Assembly: GCF_001399675.1 (NCBI RefSeq)
Contig: NZ_LJCO01000107.1
Location: 31,450 to 95,449 of the forward strand
DNA: 64,000 nt
Reading direction: 5' to 3'
Source: Paenalicyclobacillus ferrooxydans
GTDB lineage: Bacteria; Bacillota; Bacilli; Alicyclobacillales; Alicyclobacillaceae
Part shown: positions 26,002 through 34,228 of the stretch, piece by piece
Layout: every line of letters starts with the position of its first letter
Numbering within the stretch: the first letter of the stretch is position 1
Position numbers and translations under genes: made by a program
The notes under the pieces: generated by a model
Told to the model about the DNA's origin: nothing
The model's database searches: none
What the model saw: only the letters and a program-made list of their open reading frames with translations

Positions 26002-26661
26002 TCAGGACAGCGTTCGGAAAACACCGATGACTTTGCCAAGGATTTGAACGGTTTTCACACGTATCGGCTGCATTGTTTGATTTTCAGGTTGAAGCCGAAT
26101 GTGATCTTTTTCCTTGAAGAACCGTTTGACCGTCGCCTCGTCTTCCTCTGTCATCGCAACAACAATTTCTCCGTTTCGGGCATCTTGCTGCTTTCGGACA
26201 ATCACGTAGTCTCCGTCAAGGATCCCCGCCTCAATCATACTTTCTCCCTGTACCTTCAAGAGAAACACATTCCTGTCTTCCGAAACCATTGACTTCGGCA
26301 ACGGGAAATAGTCCTCCACATCCTCAATCGCAGTAATGGGCTGACCAGCCGTTACCCGCCCCACGATTGGCGCCAAGGCATAAGACGGGTTCTCATAACC
26401 CTCCCATGAGGGCGGCATTGGACGGGTAGGAGGAGTATGCAATCCATCGTCTTCCAAAAGTTCAATCGCCCTTGGCTTTGTCGGGTCTCGTCGCAGATAA
26501 CCTTTGGCTTGCAACCGAGCCAGATGGCCATGAACCGTAGAACTGGATGCGAGCCCAACAGCTTCGCCAATCTCCCGAACGGAAGGCGGATACCCGCGCT
26601 CTCGGACGCTTTGTCTTATGTAGTGAAGTATCTGTTCTTGCCTGTGAGAAAGACCGGTCAC
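26002..26661 (-). CDS. lexA: SOS repressor LexA
   Basis: This 219-residue repressor has an N-terminal winged helix (residues 1-65) and a C-terminal S24 self-cleavage domain: cleavage bond Ala105-Gly106, Ser141 in G-E-S-M and Lys179 in T-V-K-R. It represses DNA-damage genes until RecA filaments stimulate self-cleavage. It is divergent from the yneA-like gene, and the three SOS boxes between them imply control of both. Confidence 0.95.
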   Translation of the reverse strand: MTGLSHRQEQILHYIRQSVRERGYPPSVREIGEAVGLASSSTVHGHLARLQAKGYLRRDPTKPRAIELLEDDGLHTPPTRPMPPSWEGYENPSYALAPIVGRVTAGQPITAIEDVEDYFPLPKSMVSEDRNVFLLKVQGESMIEAGILDGDYVIVRKQQDARNGEIVVAMTEEDEATVKRFFKEKDHIRLQPENQTMQPIRVKTVQILGKVIGVFRTLS

Positions 26662-26725
26662 ATGAGCTCCTCCGTTTCAATCAAGCTTCTCGTAGTTCTA
26701 CCATAACATGGTTGTTTCAATAACG

Positions 26726-26800
26726 CAAACGTGTGTTCGCTTTTCACTTGACGGAACATGTGTTCGCATAGTAGATTATTATATATAGAACATACGTTCG
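26726..26800 (+). promoter_or_regulatory. Three LexA (SOS) boxes
   Basis: CAAACGTGTGTTCG (26726-26739), GGAACATGTGTTCG (26753-26766) and AGAACATACGTTCG (26787-26800) each differ by one base from the Bacillus consensus CGAAC-N4-GTTCG. The first is nearest lexA and the third nearest the divergent gene. Confidence 0.88.
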
Positions 26801-26815
26801 GTTGGAGGGGTTAGA

Positions 26816-27193
26816 ATGAGACAAGAAGCAATGGCTGTACAGGGCAATAGTTCCTGGAGGAGAGAGTTGAACGTGACTGAACACAGGAGCAGTCACAACA
26901 TGGGTTCAGTCCGGCGATGGAAGCGCAGCCTTGCAGTAATTGCGGTAGCGTTGATGTGGGGAATCACTTCTTTTTCAGTGATTCATCACAATGGCGGCGT
27001 TGCCAGCGCGGAAACAACGGGTGTGCCATATGTGGTTCACCGAGGGGACACACTATGGAATATAGCCCTGAAGACAAGCGGTGCAGGAGTAGACACGCGG
27101 ACAGTGGTACTCCAAATTATGCAGATGAATCACATGAAAAATGCTCAAATCTATGCGGGTGAGCATTTGGTCCTGCCGAATAACGCAAAGTAA
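26816..27193 (+). CDS. yneA: YneA-like SOS cell-division inhibitor with LysM domain
   Basis: This 125-residue protein has a membrane segment (about 40-60) followed by one LysM domain (Y-V-V-H-R-G-D-T-L-W to the end), the layout of YneA, which delays septum formation during DNA damage and is made next to lexA under LexA control. The N-terminal extension of about 38 polar residues before the helix is longer than in Bacillus. TTGGAGGGG precedes the ATG; an internal start is possible. Confidence 0.8.
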   Translation: MRQEAMAVQGNSSWRRELNVTEHRSSHNMGSVRRWKRSLAVIAVALMWGITSFSVIHHNGGVASAETTGVPYVVHRGDTLWNIALKTSGAGVDTRTVVLQIMQMNHMKNAQIYAGEHLVLPNNAK

Positions 27194-27315
27194 CAACGAT
27201 TTCTGAGTCAATGTGATTGTTTGAGAATTAACGGTGTAGTTTCGTTGGCACCGTTGTGTCGAATCATTGACGAGAAATACCAGATGATTCGATTAGACGA
27301 CAAGAAAACACATGA

Positions 27316-28098
27316 CTAGATTAAATGAAGGCTTTCCAGTGCTTTTAAGACGCCGTGATTTTGAACGGTATCAGTGACCAGACTGGCGTGCTTTTTGACT
27401 TCATCGGCAGCGTTTCCCATGGCGATGGATAGCCCGACGGACTGAAACATACCGATGTCGTTTCCTCCATCTCCGACGTGGATGGCCTCTCTAGGGGAGA
27501 TATTCCAAGTCTTAAGCAGGGAACTAGCCCCAATGGACTTGTCACAGCCAAGTCGTTGGAGGTCGATGGCATACGGATTCCATCGGTACACAAGACATTC
27601 CGGAACTTCTCGATGAAAAACATCGTCAAACTCCTCAGGCACAAAGACGTTCGCCTGATATATAGGTCCTGCGGCGCCTGACAGTACGTCTGCGGCTGAT
27701 GTGCGCTCAATCGGAGGAAAGCTGTACGAGTCAAGTATCGGCTGGTATTGGGCGGGAATGTCTGCGAGTGCCATCGTTTGATGGTGAGTGTGCAGGATAA
27801 TCGTTAGGGCGTATTTATTTGCAACGCTGAGAATCTTGCTCACGGTATCTATGGAGAGCGGCATGGAAAGCGTTACGTCGTTTTGGGTCACTGCAAGACC
27901 GCCATTAAAATAAACAGCATGTCCAATCCCCAGTCGTTCCTGCACAGACGTCGTATGCACGGTTGATCTTCCTGTACATAAGGCTACTTTATATCCTTTT
28001 GCATCTAAACGTTGGACTACTTCTGATGCACTCGACACCAGCTGTTGGTCGCTCACCAACGTGCCGTCGATATCCAGAAAGACTGCTCGAAAATCCAT
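27316..28098 (-). CDS. Cof-type HAD-superfamily phosphatase
   Basis: This 260-residue hydrolase has the HAD nucleophile motif D8-I-D10-G-T-L, motif II C-T-G-R-S and motif IV G-D-G-G-N-D-I-G-M, with a C2B-type cap domain between them. Such enzymes dephosphorylate small metabolites such as sugar phosphates or flavin precursors; the substrate cannot be told. It stands alone, divergent from glyQS. Confidence 0.85.
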   Translation of the reverse strand: MDFRAVFLDIDGTLVSDQQLVSSASEVVQRLDAKGYKVALCTGRSTVHTTSVQERLGIGHAVYFNGGLAVTQNDVTLSMPLSIDTVSKILSVANKYALTIILHTHHQTMALADIPAQYQPILDSYSFPPIERTSAADVLSGAAGPIYQANVFVPEEFDDVFHREVPECLVYRWNPYAIDLQRLGCDKSIGASSLLKTWNISPREAIHVGDGGNDIGMFQSVGLSIAMGNAADEVKKHASLVTDTVQNHGVLKALESLHLI

Positions 28099-28305
28099 CC
28101 GGTCTCCTCCTAAGTGCGCTGCACATTCATTGTTCCATTATAAGGTGCGCGCATGCACTTTCCCAACTCAACTTTCCTCCCAAATGGGCTGCTTTGGCAA
28201 CGTAGACATCAAATTCTCCTCTGAGATGTGATAACATAGTGCAATATGACCGGGGACGTCGGTTGCGTTCACGGGCGAGCCTTTCGCAAACGGAGGAGAC
28301 AAGAT

Positions 28306-29685
28306 ATGGCTGTATCAATGGAGCAGTTGGTTGCCTTAGCAAAGCACAGGGGATTTATTTTCCCTGGTTCAGATATTTACGGAGGACTGGCCAACACGTG
28401 GGACTACGGTCCTTTAGGATCAGAACTGAAAAACAACATTAAGCGTGCCTGGTGGAGGCAATTTATTCAACAGTCTCCGCTGAACGTCGGACTCGACACC
28501 GCTATCTTGATGAACCGTGAAGTCTGGGTAGCTTCCGGACACGTGGGTAACTTTAACGATCCGATGGTGGATTGCAGGCAGTGCAAGGCGCGCCATCGGG
28601 CGGACAAATTGATTGAAGCTGCGCTTGAAGCGAAGGGCGTAGATATGATTGTTGACGGACTGCCATTTGAACGGATGGAAGAATTAATTCAAGAGTATGA
28701 TGTAGCGTGCCCGGATTGCGGCAGCAAGGACTTCACACACGTACGGCAGTTTAACATGATGTTCAAGACTCACCAAGGGGTTACCGACGATGCAACAAAT
28801 GAAATCTACCTGCGCCCAGAGACGGCACAGGGCATCTTCGTCAACTTCAAGAATGTCATGCGCACCATGCGTAAGAAACTGCCTTTTGGCATCGGACAGA
28901 TAGGGAAGAGCTTTCGCAATGAGATTACACCAGGCAACTTTATCTTCCGTACGCGTGAATTTGAACAAATGGAGCTTGAGTTCTTTTGCGCGCCAGGTAC
29001 TGATATGGAATGGTTTCAATATTGGCGGAGCTTTTGTCATGAGTGGGTGCTCTCGATTGGCTTAAAGCAGGAAAATCTTCGTCTGCGAGATCACGAGCCG
29101 GCGCAGTTATCGCACTACAGTACAGCCACAACCGATGTAGAGTATCAGTTTCCTTTTGGGTGGGGAGAGTTACTTGGCGTTGCAAACCGGACCAACTACG
29201 ATTTGAAACAGCACGGGGAGCATGCACGACAGGACTTCACTGTCGAGGAAGAAGGGAAAGAACCGTTTATTCCGTATGTGATTGAACCCTCCATTGGCGT
29301 GGATAGGCTTCTGTTGGCTGTCTTTGCAGATGCCTATGAGGAGCAGAGCTTAGAGGGCGGGGATGTACGAACGGTCCTTCATTTTCATCCTTCTCTAGCT
29401 CCGTATAAAGCAGCAGTGTTTCCGCTGTCGAAGAAGTTGAGTGAGGGTGCTGAATCGATTTATCAGCAGCTTGCCAGCGAGTTTCGTGTGGACTATGACG
29501 AATCGGGATCGATTGGTAAACGATACCGGCGTCACGACGAAATTGGCACACCGTATTGCATCACATACGACTTTCAATCCGAAGAGGACCGTGCTGTCAC
29601 AGTCCGTGACCGCGATTCAATGGAGCAGGTTCGCATTCCAATTGCTGAGCTGAACGACTGGTTGCGTCAAAAAGTGAACGCGTAA
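28306..29685 (+). CDS. glyS: Glycine-tRNA ligase, homodimeric type
   Basis: This 459-residue class II synthetase charges tRNA-Gly. It has motif 2 in F-R-N-E-I, motif 3 in G-V-D-R-L-L-L and a C-terminal anticodon-binding domain. This is the one-subunit eukaryote-like form found in part of the Firmicutes, not the GlyQ/GlyS pair. The ATG at 28306 after CGGAGGAG is used rather than an earlier in-frame ATG. No T-box leader was found in the 207 bases upstream. Confidence 0.93.
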   Translation: MAVSMEQLVALAKHRGFIFPGSDIYGGLANTWDYGPLGSELKNNIKRAWWRQFIQQSPLNVGLDTAILMNREVWVASGHVGNFNDPMVDCRQCKARHRADKLIEAALEAKGVDMIVDGLPFERMEELIQEYDVACPDCGSKDFTHVRQFNMMFKTHQGVTDDATNEIYLRPETAQGIFVNFKNVMRTMRKKLPFGIGQIGKSFRNEITPGNFIFRTREFEQMELEFFCAPGTDMEWFQYWRSFCHEWVLSIGLKQENLRLRDHEPAQLSHYSTATTDVEYQFPFGWGELLGVANRTNYDLKQHGEHARQDFTVEEEGKEPFIPYVIEPSIGVDRLLLAVFADAYEEQSLEGGDVRTVLHFHPSLAPYKAAVFPLSKKLSEGAESIYQQLASEFRVDYDESGSIGKRYRRHDEIGTPYCITYDFQSEEDRAVTVRDRDSMEQVRIPIAELNDWLRQKVNA

Positions 29686-29745
29686 GTCACCACTGCATGA
29701 CTCGTGCTGGACTTGGGAACACCTAGGCAATGGGGGTGAAGTTCC

Positions 29746-29934
29746 ATGTCGAACCAGCACACGGAAAACCACAATGACAATTTCACGTTTGTCGGTGCCT
29801 TAAAGAATAACGATCACTTCGAGGCGATTGTGGATCATAAGAACTTGGAATTTGAACACTCTAAGGGTTATCCGATTCCGTGGCGACAGATTCATCGCGC
29901 AAACGTGCCCCACTTAGGCCGTCACTCGCGGTAA
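29746..29934 (+). CDS. Hypothetical 62-aa His/Asn-rich protein
   Basis: This small gene has a good site (GGGGGTGAA) and a following terminator. The product has ten His, many Asn, Asp and Glu, and no membrane helix or signal peptide. I do not recognise a family. It could be a small metal- or nucleic-acid-binding protein; that is speculation from composition. Confidence 0.6.
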   Translation: MSNQHTENHNDNFTFVGALKNNDHFEAIVDHKNLEFEHSKGYPIPWRQIHRANVPHLGRHSR

Positions 29935-29966
29935 TCCAAGGAAGGCAAGACACTTCTTTATCCCCG

Positions 29967-30009
29967 AGGCACACAGGAGCCCCTTACAGAGGTCCTGTGT
30001 GCCTTCTTT
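29967..30009 (+). terminator. Terminator after the 62-aa gene
   Basis: AGGCACACAGGA (29967-29978) pairs with TCCTGTGTGCCT (29993-30004), followed by TCTTT. Confidence 0.85.
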
Positions 30010-30071
30010 GCGTATTGGCGGTATACTTATGTTGTGTGATTGAGTGTCAGCAAACCTGTGGGGGGATACAT

Positions 30072-30863
30072 ATGGATCTCGGTTTCAATGGGAAGGTTGC
30101 GCTGGTCGCCGCTTCGAGCGGTGGTTTAGGGTACGCCACTGCGCTACAGTTGGCGACAGAAGGTTCGAAGGTGATGTTGACCAGCCGCAGTGAGGAACGC
30201 CTCGCTTCGGCTGCAGAAAAAATCATCAGCCAATCGGGAAATACGAACGTTGCTTATCAAGTGGCAGACGTGAGCAGTAAAGATGACATTGGCAGGCTGT
30301 GTGACACGGTGGAGAAGACCTACGGCGGGGTGGATATCCTCATTACAAATGCCGGTGGCCCGCCTCCGGGGAACTTCGAATCTGTTCAAGAACAAGACTG
30401 GGAGTTGGGGTTTCAGCTGTCGCTGATGAGTGTGGTGCGGCTGGTGCAAGGTGCGTTGCCGCACATGAAGCAACAACGATTTGGACGGATTGTACACTTT
30501 ACGAGTTCATCTATTAAACAACCGATTGACAATCTGATTCTTTCCAACACATTTCGCACCGCCATCGCAGGGCTGGGGAAGAGTTTGGCGATAGAGTTAG
30601 CGCCTTTTAATATTTTAGTTAACACACTTGGCCCTGGTCGTATCGCGACAGATCGTGTTGCATATCTGGACCGGACCGCTGCAGAGCGCCAAGGTCTGGA
30701 CCTTGCTGAAGTCATCCGACGTTCAGAGGGGAATATTCCTTTGGGACGCTACGGGGACCCGGAGGAATTTGCATCAATTGCAGCTTTCTTAGCATCTCCG
30801 AGGAATGGATATGTCACGGGTCAGTCTATTCTCGTAGATGGCGGTATGATTCGGAGTCTCTAA
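30072..30863 (+). CDS. Short-chain dehydrogenase/reductase lacking the usual YxxxK
   Basis: This 263-residue Rossmann protein has a modified cofactor loop (A-A-S-S-G-G-L-G), the N-A-G-G motif and a typical C-terminal V-T-G-Q-S-I-L-V-D-G-G. Where most SDRs have Tyr-x-x-x-Lys, this one reads L-S-N-T-F-R-T-A, so the classic catalytic Tyr and Lys are missing. It may be an atypical reductase or a non-catalytic relative. The ATG at 30072 is set by GTGGGGGG. Confidence 0.85.
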   Translation: MDLGFNGKVALVAASSGGLGYATALQLATEGSKVMLTSRSEERLASAAEKIISQSGNTNVAYQVADVSSKDDIGRLCDTVEKTYGGVDILITNAGGPPPGNFESVQEQDWELGFQLSLMSVVRLVQGALPHMKQQRFGRIVHFTSSSIKQPIDNLILSNTFRTAIAGLGKSLAIELAPFNILVNTLGPGRIATDRVAYLDRTAAERQGLDLAEVIRRSEGNIPLGRYGDPEEFASIAAFLASPRNGYVTGQSILVDGGMIRSL

Positions 30864-30887
30864 TCCGCGCTGTTCCATGAAAACAAA

Positions 30888-30930
30888 GGGCGACTGAGCT
30901 GGTAGTTTGAACAGCTGAGTCGCCCGTTTT
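30888..30930. terminator. Bidirectional terminator
   Basis: GGGCGACTGAGCT (30888-30900) pairs with AGCTGAGTCGCCC (30913-30925) with one mismatch. T runs follow on both strands, serving the SDR gene and the opposing SinI-like gene. Confidence 0.82.
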
Positions 30931-30979
30931 ATCATTCGAGGATGTATCATCATGCTGCCGTAGACCATGGCGCAAAAGG

Positions 30980-31183
30980 TTAATCAGCAGCCCTGGCGAG
31001 CAGTATGTCGTCTGTTCTCGTAGCGGGACTTCTTTCTGCCAAAAACTGTTGGATGGCCTCGACGGTTAAACCGGCTTCTTTAGCTGCGATGATAAGCCTT
31101 GCCCATTCCACATCCAAGGTGTGTATCTCTCTCTCAGTTGGTACTTCTAACCCACCCAATAATGCATCCAAGTCGTTGATCAC
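30980..31183 (-). CDS. SinI-like antirepressor 1
   Basis: This 67-residue protein contains one Sin dimerisation helix pair: L-D-V-E-W-A-R-L-I-I-A-A-K-E-A-G then E-A-I-Q-Q-F-L, matching Bacillus SinI (L-D-x-E-W-x-x-L-x-x-x-A-K-E-A). SinI binds SinR and lifts repression of matrix genes. The GTG start follows AGGGGGT. A complete SinR partner is encoded 9 kb away at 40062. Confidence 0.82.
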   Translation of the reverse strand: MINDLDALLGGLEVPTEREIHTLDVEWARLIIAAKEAGLTVEAIQQFLAERSPATRTDDILLARAAD

Positions 31184-31336
31184 CTTTTAACCCCCTGCTT
31201 TCCGCGTTTCCACATTTCTACTCAACGGTTTCACTCGCTGGTGTGGCTTCAAATCTCCTTGATTGTACGCATGACCATGATGAACATTCCTGTTGTGCGA
31301 CGAAAATTTTTGACTACGCATTCAATGCATGAAACA

Positions 31337-31366
31337 GACTGACTATATGTATGTAAGACGTCAGTC
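31337..31366 (-). terminator. Terminator of SinI-like gene 2
   Basis: GACTGAC (31337-31343) pairs with GTCAGTC (31360-31366). On the minus strand it is followed by TGTTTC. Confidence 0.65.
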
Positions 31367-31380
31367 AGTTCATCATTAAG

Positions 31381-31578
31381 TCATTCAACTTGATGCGTGT
31401 CTGCGGCTGTATCGGTTACTTGTGGGAGATTTTCAGGTGTCTCTGAGGCGTTCTTCTTGAAAAAGTGCTTGATGTCATCGTAGGAAAACCCAAGTTCTTT
31501 GGCGAGAATAATCAATTCTGCCCATTCTAGATCGACATCAGGAAACGCAGCTGCCCTGGACTCGGAACTGTGGTTCAT
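31381..31578 (-). CDS. SinI-like antirepressor 2
   Basis: This 65-residue protein carries a Sin motif V-D-L-E-W-A-E-L-I-I-L-A-K-E-L-G then Y-D-D-I-K-H-F-F, clearly homologous to the other SinI-like gene but divergent elsewhere. The duplication could let separate signals relieve SinR or act on different SinR-type partners. The C-terminal tail is acidic and unstructured. Confidence 0.82.
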   Translation of the reverse strand: MNHSSESRAAAFPDVDLEWAELIILAKELGFSYDDIKHFFKKNASETPENLPQVTDTAADTHQVE

Positions 31579-31969
31579 TTCGGATGAACGCTCCTCCCGA
31601 AATTCATACAGCTTTTGTCGGCAGTCCAGCTGTCATAGTAAGGAAACCTTAGACCTGTGACTTTGCGTCCCTGCTTTTCAGTCAGGTTTGCCCTTATACA
31701 ATAAAAACCGCTATGTTCTGCTCTTATTCTACGCGCTTTTCTGACAACATTTCAACGAAAATGTTTCTACATTATTCCAGCTCGATAGCGATGATTCGAC
31801 ATTATTATCGGTGTGATGTGCGGTTATGGAGTTATTTTTGTCATAAATTGTTGCATTGTTAAATACAATGATTGCCTTTTGAATAATATATGGTATAGTT
31901 ACCGTGTGTTCTTAAATAAGAACAACGCTGAGAACACGAAAATAGAGTATTGCAGAGGAGGTCCTGTCG
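31579..31969. promoter_or_regulatory. Intergenic control region upstream of SinI-like gene 2
   Basis: This 390-base region between divergent genes contains AGTAAGGAAACCTTAGA at 31637-31653 (15 of 17 bases as in the glnR operator) and a Spo0A-box match TTCGACA at 31795-31801. In Bacillus, sinI is activated by Spo0A. No protein gene was seen here. The right end holds the next promoter. Confidence 0.45.
31872..31923 (+). promoter_or_regulatory. Promoter and SinR-type palindrome of the CxxC miniprotein
   Basis: TTGCCT (31872-31877), spacer 16, TATAGT (31894-31899), then the perfect palindrome GTTCTTAAATAAGAAC (31908-31923) at the expected transcription start. A further GAAC half site follows at 31932. 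Confidence 0.75.
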
Positions 31970-32173
31970 ATGATATGCGATGAGGACATCGTCCAATGTG
32001 TATATTGTCACGAGTTCCAACTACGCAGTGACGTGCATTCAGTGTTCAAGACCGGTTTCGGGCGCAGAAATGGTGTCGATGTTCCATTAGGGGTCTGCGT
32101 CCGATGTGAAACCGAAAACGGTCAGAAGACCAAGGAGACAGGTGATGTTCCTAAGGACCAGGGAGACAGGTGA
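31970..32173 (+). CDS. Hypothetical 67-aa protein with two CxxC motifs
   Basis: This small protein has C-V-Y-C near residue 10 and C-V-R-C near residue 43, a likely zinc ribbon, and a Lys/Asp/Gly tail. GAGGAGG precedes the ATG, and its promoter carries a perfect SinR-type operator, so it is probably a real and regulated gene. The 3' end contains a 15-base direct repeat (GGAGACAGGTGATGT), which may have extended the reading frame. The function is unknown. Confidence 0.65.
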   Translation: MICDEDIVQCVYCHEFQLRSDVHSVFKTGFGRRNGVDVPLGVCVRCETENGQKTKETGDVPKDQGDR

Positions 32174-32284
32174 TGTCCAAAATCGTACAGCGCTGAACCT
32201 ATCAGGCATATGTACGCAACTCACGACAATACGGCCGACCACTTTTGCTGACTTCGCGTTTTCCGCTGCGGATAGGCTGTTATT

Positions 32285-32512
32285 TCATTTTGTCGCCTGG
32301 GGTGGAGCAGGGTTGTAATCAGGTTCTAATAGACTATGCATAGGTACCTCTAATACAGTTGCAATGCGTTCGACAATTTGCACGGAAGGATTTACTTGTT
32401 TGTGTCTTTCAATTGCACTCAGATAAGATTTTGCAACCCCAGACCTCTTTGCCAATTCAGATAACGACAATTGATGCGTCCGGCGCAGCCGTCGAATTTG
32501 GTCTCCTATCAT
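32285..32512 (-). CDS. Short SinR-like repressor (HTH only)
   Basis: This 75-residue protein starts M-I-G-D-Q-I-R-R-L-R and continues L-S-L-S-E-L-A-K-R-S-G-V-A-K-S-Y-L-S-A-I-E-R, nearly identical in pattern to the DNA-binding half of SinR, but stops after L-L-E-P without the C-terminal Sin dimerisation domain. It should recognise the same GTTC half sites but not be titrated by SinI. A TTG at 32521 is an alternative start. It is divergent from the EPS operon, so it may repress or fine-tune it. Confidence 0.82.
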   Translation of the reverse strand: MIGDQIRRLRRTHQLSLSELAKRSGVAKSYLSAIERHKQVNPSVQIVERIATVLEVPMHSLLEPDYNPAPPQATK

Positions 32513-32585
32513 ATCATTCAACTCCTCTGCTAAGAGATATAACCAGACACGGCTAGGTTTCGTGAAACACCTCGCGGTTATGCGT

Positions 32586-32752
32586 TATAATGAACGAATA
32601 TGCTGGTTTCTATAACGAGAAAGTGTGAAACTAGCTGAAATATCCAGAAAACATGATATTATAGTACATTATAACGAACAAACAGTCTATAGGCTTGTTT
32701 TCATGTTCGCGGCAATACACTATACTACACCCAAGTGTTCGTTATTCAGAAC
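32586..32752 (+). promoter_or_regulatory. EPS operon promoter region with SinR-type operators
   Basis: A -10 TATAAT (32586-32591) is followed directly by GAAC (32592-32595). GTACATTATAACGAAC (32664-32679) has one mismatch and GTTCGTTATTCAGAAC (32737-32752) is a perfect palindrome. Several sites in tandem suggest cooperative repression. Confidence 0.65.
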
Positions 32753-34208
32753 AAAAGGTGTGCTTTATCGACTAACATATGAACTCGATGCTAGACAAAG
32801 GCAGGCGAATATTGTGTTGCAGCTATCCCGTAATGCACGTCTGATGGAATTCGTTTTGGACCTCAGCTTTCTTGTGATTGGCCTGCCACTGGCCAGCCGT
32901 CTCCAGTTCGCATTGGTACATGAGAGTGTGCTTGACCGTGGGACTGCGTCTCACGTGCTGGTCGACTTGCTGTGCCTGTTTGCCTGGTTTTGTGCGCTCG
33001 TGGTATCGGCCGAATATCAGAGCAAACGCCGGTCTAGGTTCTGGGACGATTTTTGGGTCGTTATCCGGACAAATGCCTTCGCGTGTCTATTGTTTGGAGC
33101 GATGGCCTACACACTAAAGGTGATGGACATCTCGCGCTTATTTATTGTCTTTTATTGTGCGCTCATGTGCCTTTTGATGTTGGTGAGCCGTTGGATAACC
33201 AGACTGGGACTCTACGCCATTCGTTATTCACAGTGGGATATGCGCTCATACATTGTCGTCGGTGATACGGAAGCGGCTCATCGGTACTTGGCGCAGATTG
33301 ATCACTACCGAAGAATGGGTATTCGCATCTTGGGATATTTATCCGAACGGCGTGGTGCCCTGAACGTACCTTATCTTGGTGCACCTGACCAGCTTGAAAA
33401 AGTATTGGCGGACGTGAGTTGCGATGGTGTCGTTATTGCACTCCCGTTGTCAGACCCCAATATTCAGCCCGTGCTGAACGTGTGTGAATGTCTAGGTAAG
33501 AGCGTTGAACTTGTGCTCGATGCGTTCTCGTCACGGATTACCCAAAGTGCCGTACATCAAGGTCCTCTCACGAGCAGTCTCGTTCTATCTTCTATTCCTC
33601 ATACCCCTGCGGCAGCATTTGTCAAACGACTCACAGACATCGTTGTGTCTTCACTGGCACTTGTGCTGTTGAGCCCGCTTTTTCTCATTGTTGCAGCAAC
33701 AATTCGACTGGCGGACGGTGGACCGGTAATTTTCCGCCAGCAGCGAGTGGGTTTACACAACAAACCATTCTGGATGTTGAAGTTCCGCAGCATGAGAGAA
33801 GACGCTGAATCTATGCAAGCTTTACTCATGGAACGAAATGAGATGTCCGGGCCTGTCTTCAAAATGACTGACGACCCGAGGGTAACACGTATCGGGCGTT
33901 TTATCAGGCGAACCAGCATTGATGAACTTCCTCAACTTCTAAATGTGCTTCGCGGTGAGATGAGCTTGGTTGGGCCGCGCCCTCCGCTGCCTACAGAGGT
34001 GTCTCACTACCAAGCTGTTCATCGTCGAAGACTTAGTGTCAAACCTGGACTTACCTGCCTATGGCAAGTAAGCGGGAGAAATAATATCGATTTTGAGCGT
34101 TGGATGGATCTGGATCTGCTCTACATTGACAACTGGTCCTACCTGAGAGATTGGGCAATTATCGCCAAGACCATTCCCGCCGTGTTGAGAAGGACTGGAG
34201 CCCGCTAA
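32625..34208 (+). CDS. EPS-initiating polyprenyl sugar phosphotransferase
   Basis: This membrane protein starts exopolysaccharide synthesis by moving a sugar phosphate to undecaprenyl phosphate. It has four or five N-terminal membrane helices, a CoA-binding-like middle domain and a C-terminal Bac_transf domain (K-R-L-T-D-I-V, K-F-R-S-M, D-E-L-P-Q-L-L-N-V-L, G-P-R-P). The open frame begins with a GTG at 32625, but two operators lie inside its first 130 bases, so translation more likely starts further in, for example GTG 32814 or ATG 32844. It is the first of five EPS genes. Confidence 0.88.
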   Translation: MKLAEISRKHDIIVHYNEQTVYRLVFMFAAIHYTTPKCSLFRTKGVLYRLTYELDARQRQANIVLQLSRNARLMEFVLDLSFLVIGLPLASRLQFALVHESVLDRGTASHVLVDLLCLFAWFCALVVSAEYQSKRRSRFWDDFWVVIRTNAFACLLFGAMAYTLKVMDISRLFIVFYCALMCLLMLVSRWITRLGLYAIRYSQWDMRSYIVVGDTEAAHRYLAQIDHYRRMGIRILGYLSERRGALNVPYLGAPDQLEKVLADVSCDGVVIALPLSDPNIQPVLNVCECLGKSVELVLDAFSSRITQSAVHQGPLTSSLVLSSIPHTPAAAFVKRLTDIVVSSLALVLLSPLFLIVAATIRLADGGPVIFRQQRVGLHNKPFWMLKFRSMREDAESMQALLMERNEMSGPVFKMTDDPRVTRIGRFIRRTSIDELPQLLNVLRGEMSLVGPRPPLPTEVSHYQAVHRRRLSVKPGLTCLWQVSGRNNIDFERWMDLDLLYIDNWSYLRDWAIIAKTIPAVLRRTGAR

Positions 34209-34228
34209 GAGTGCAGAGGAGGACAACA

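Noticed and set aside
28099..28305. Possible T-box riboswitch upstream of the glycine-tRNA ligase
   Set aside because: No T-box core (AGGGTGG-like) or terminator/antiterminator pair was found.
32580..32595. GAAC half site with a poor partner before the EPS genes as a full operator
   Set aside because: Only one half matches; kept as part of the promoter description rather than as a separate palindrome.
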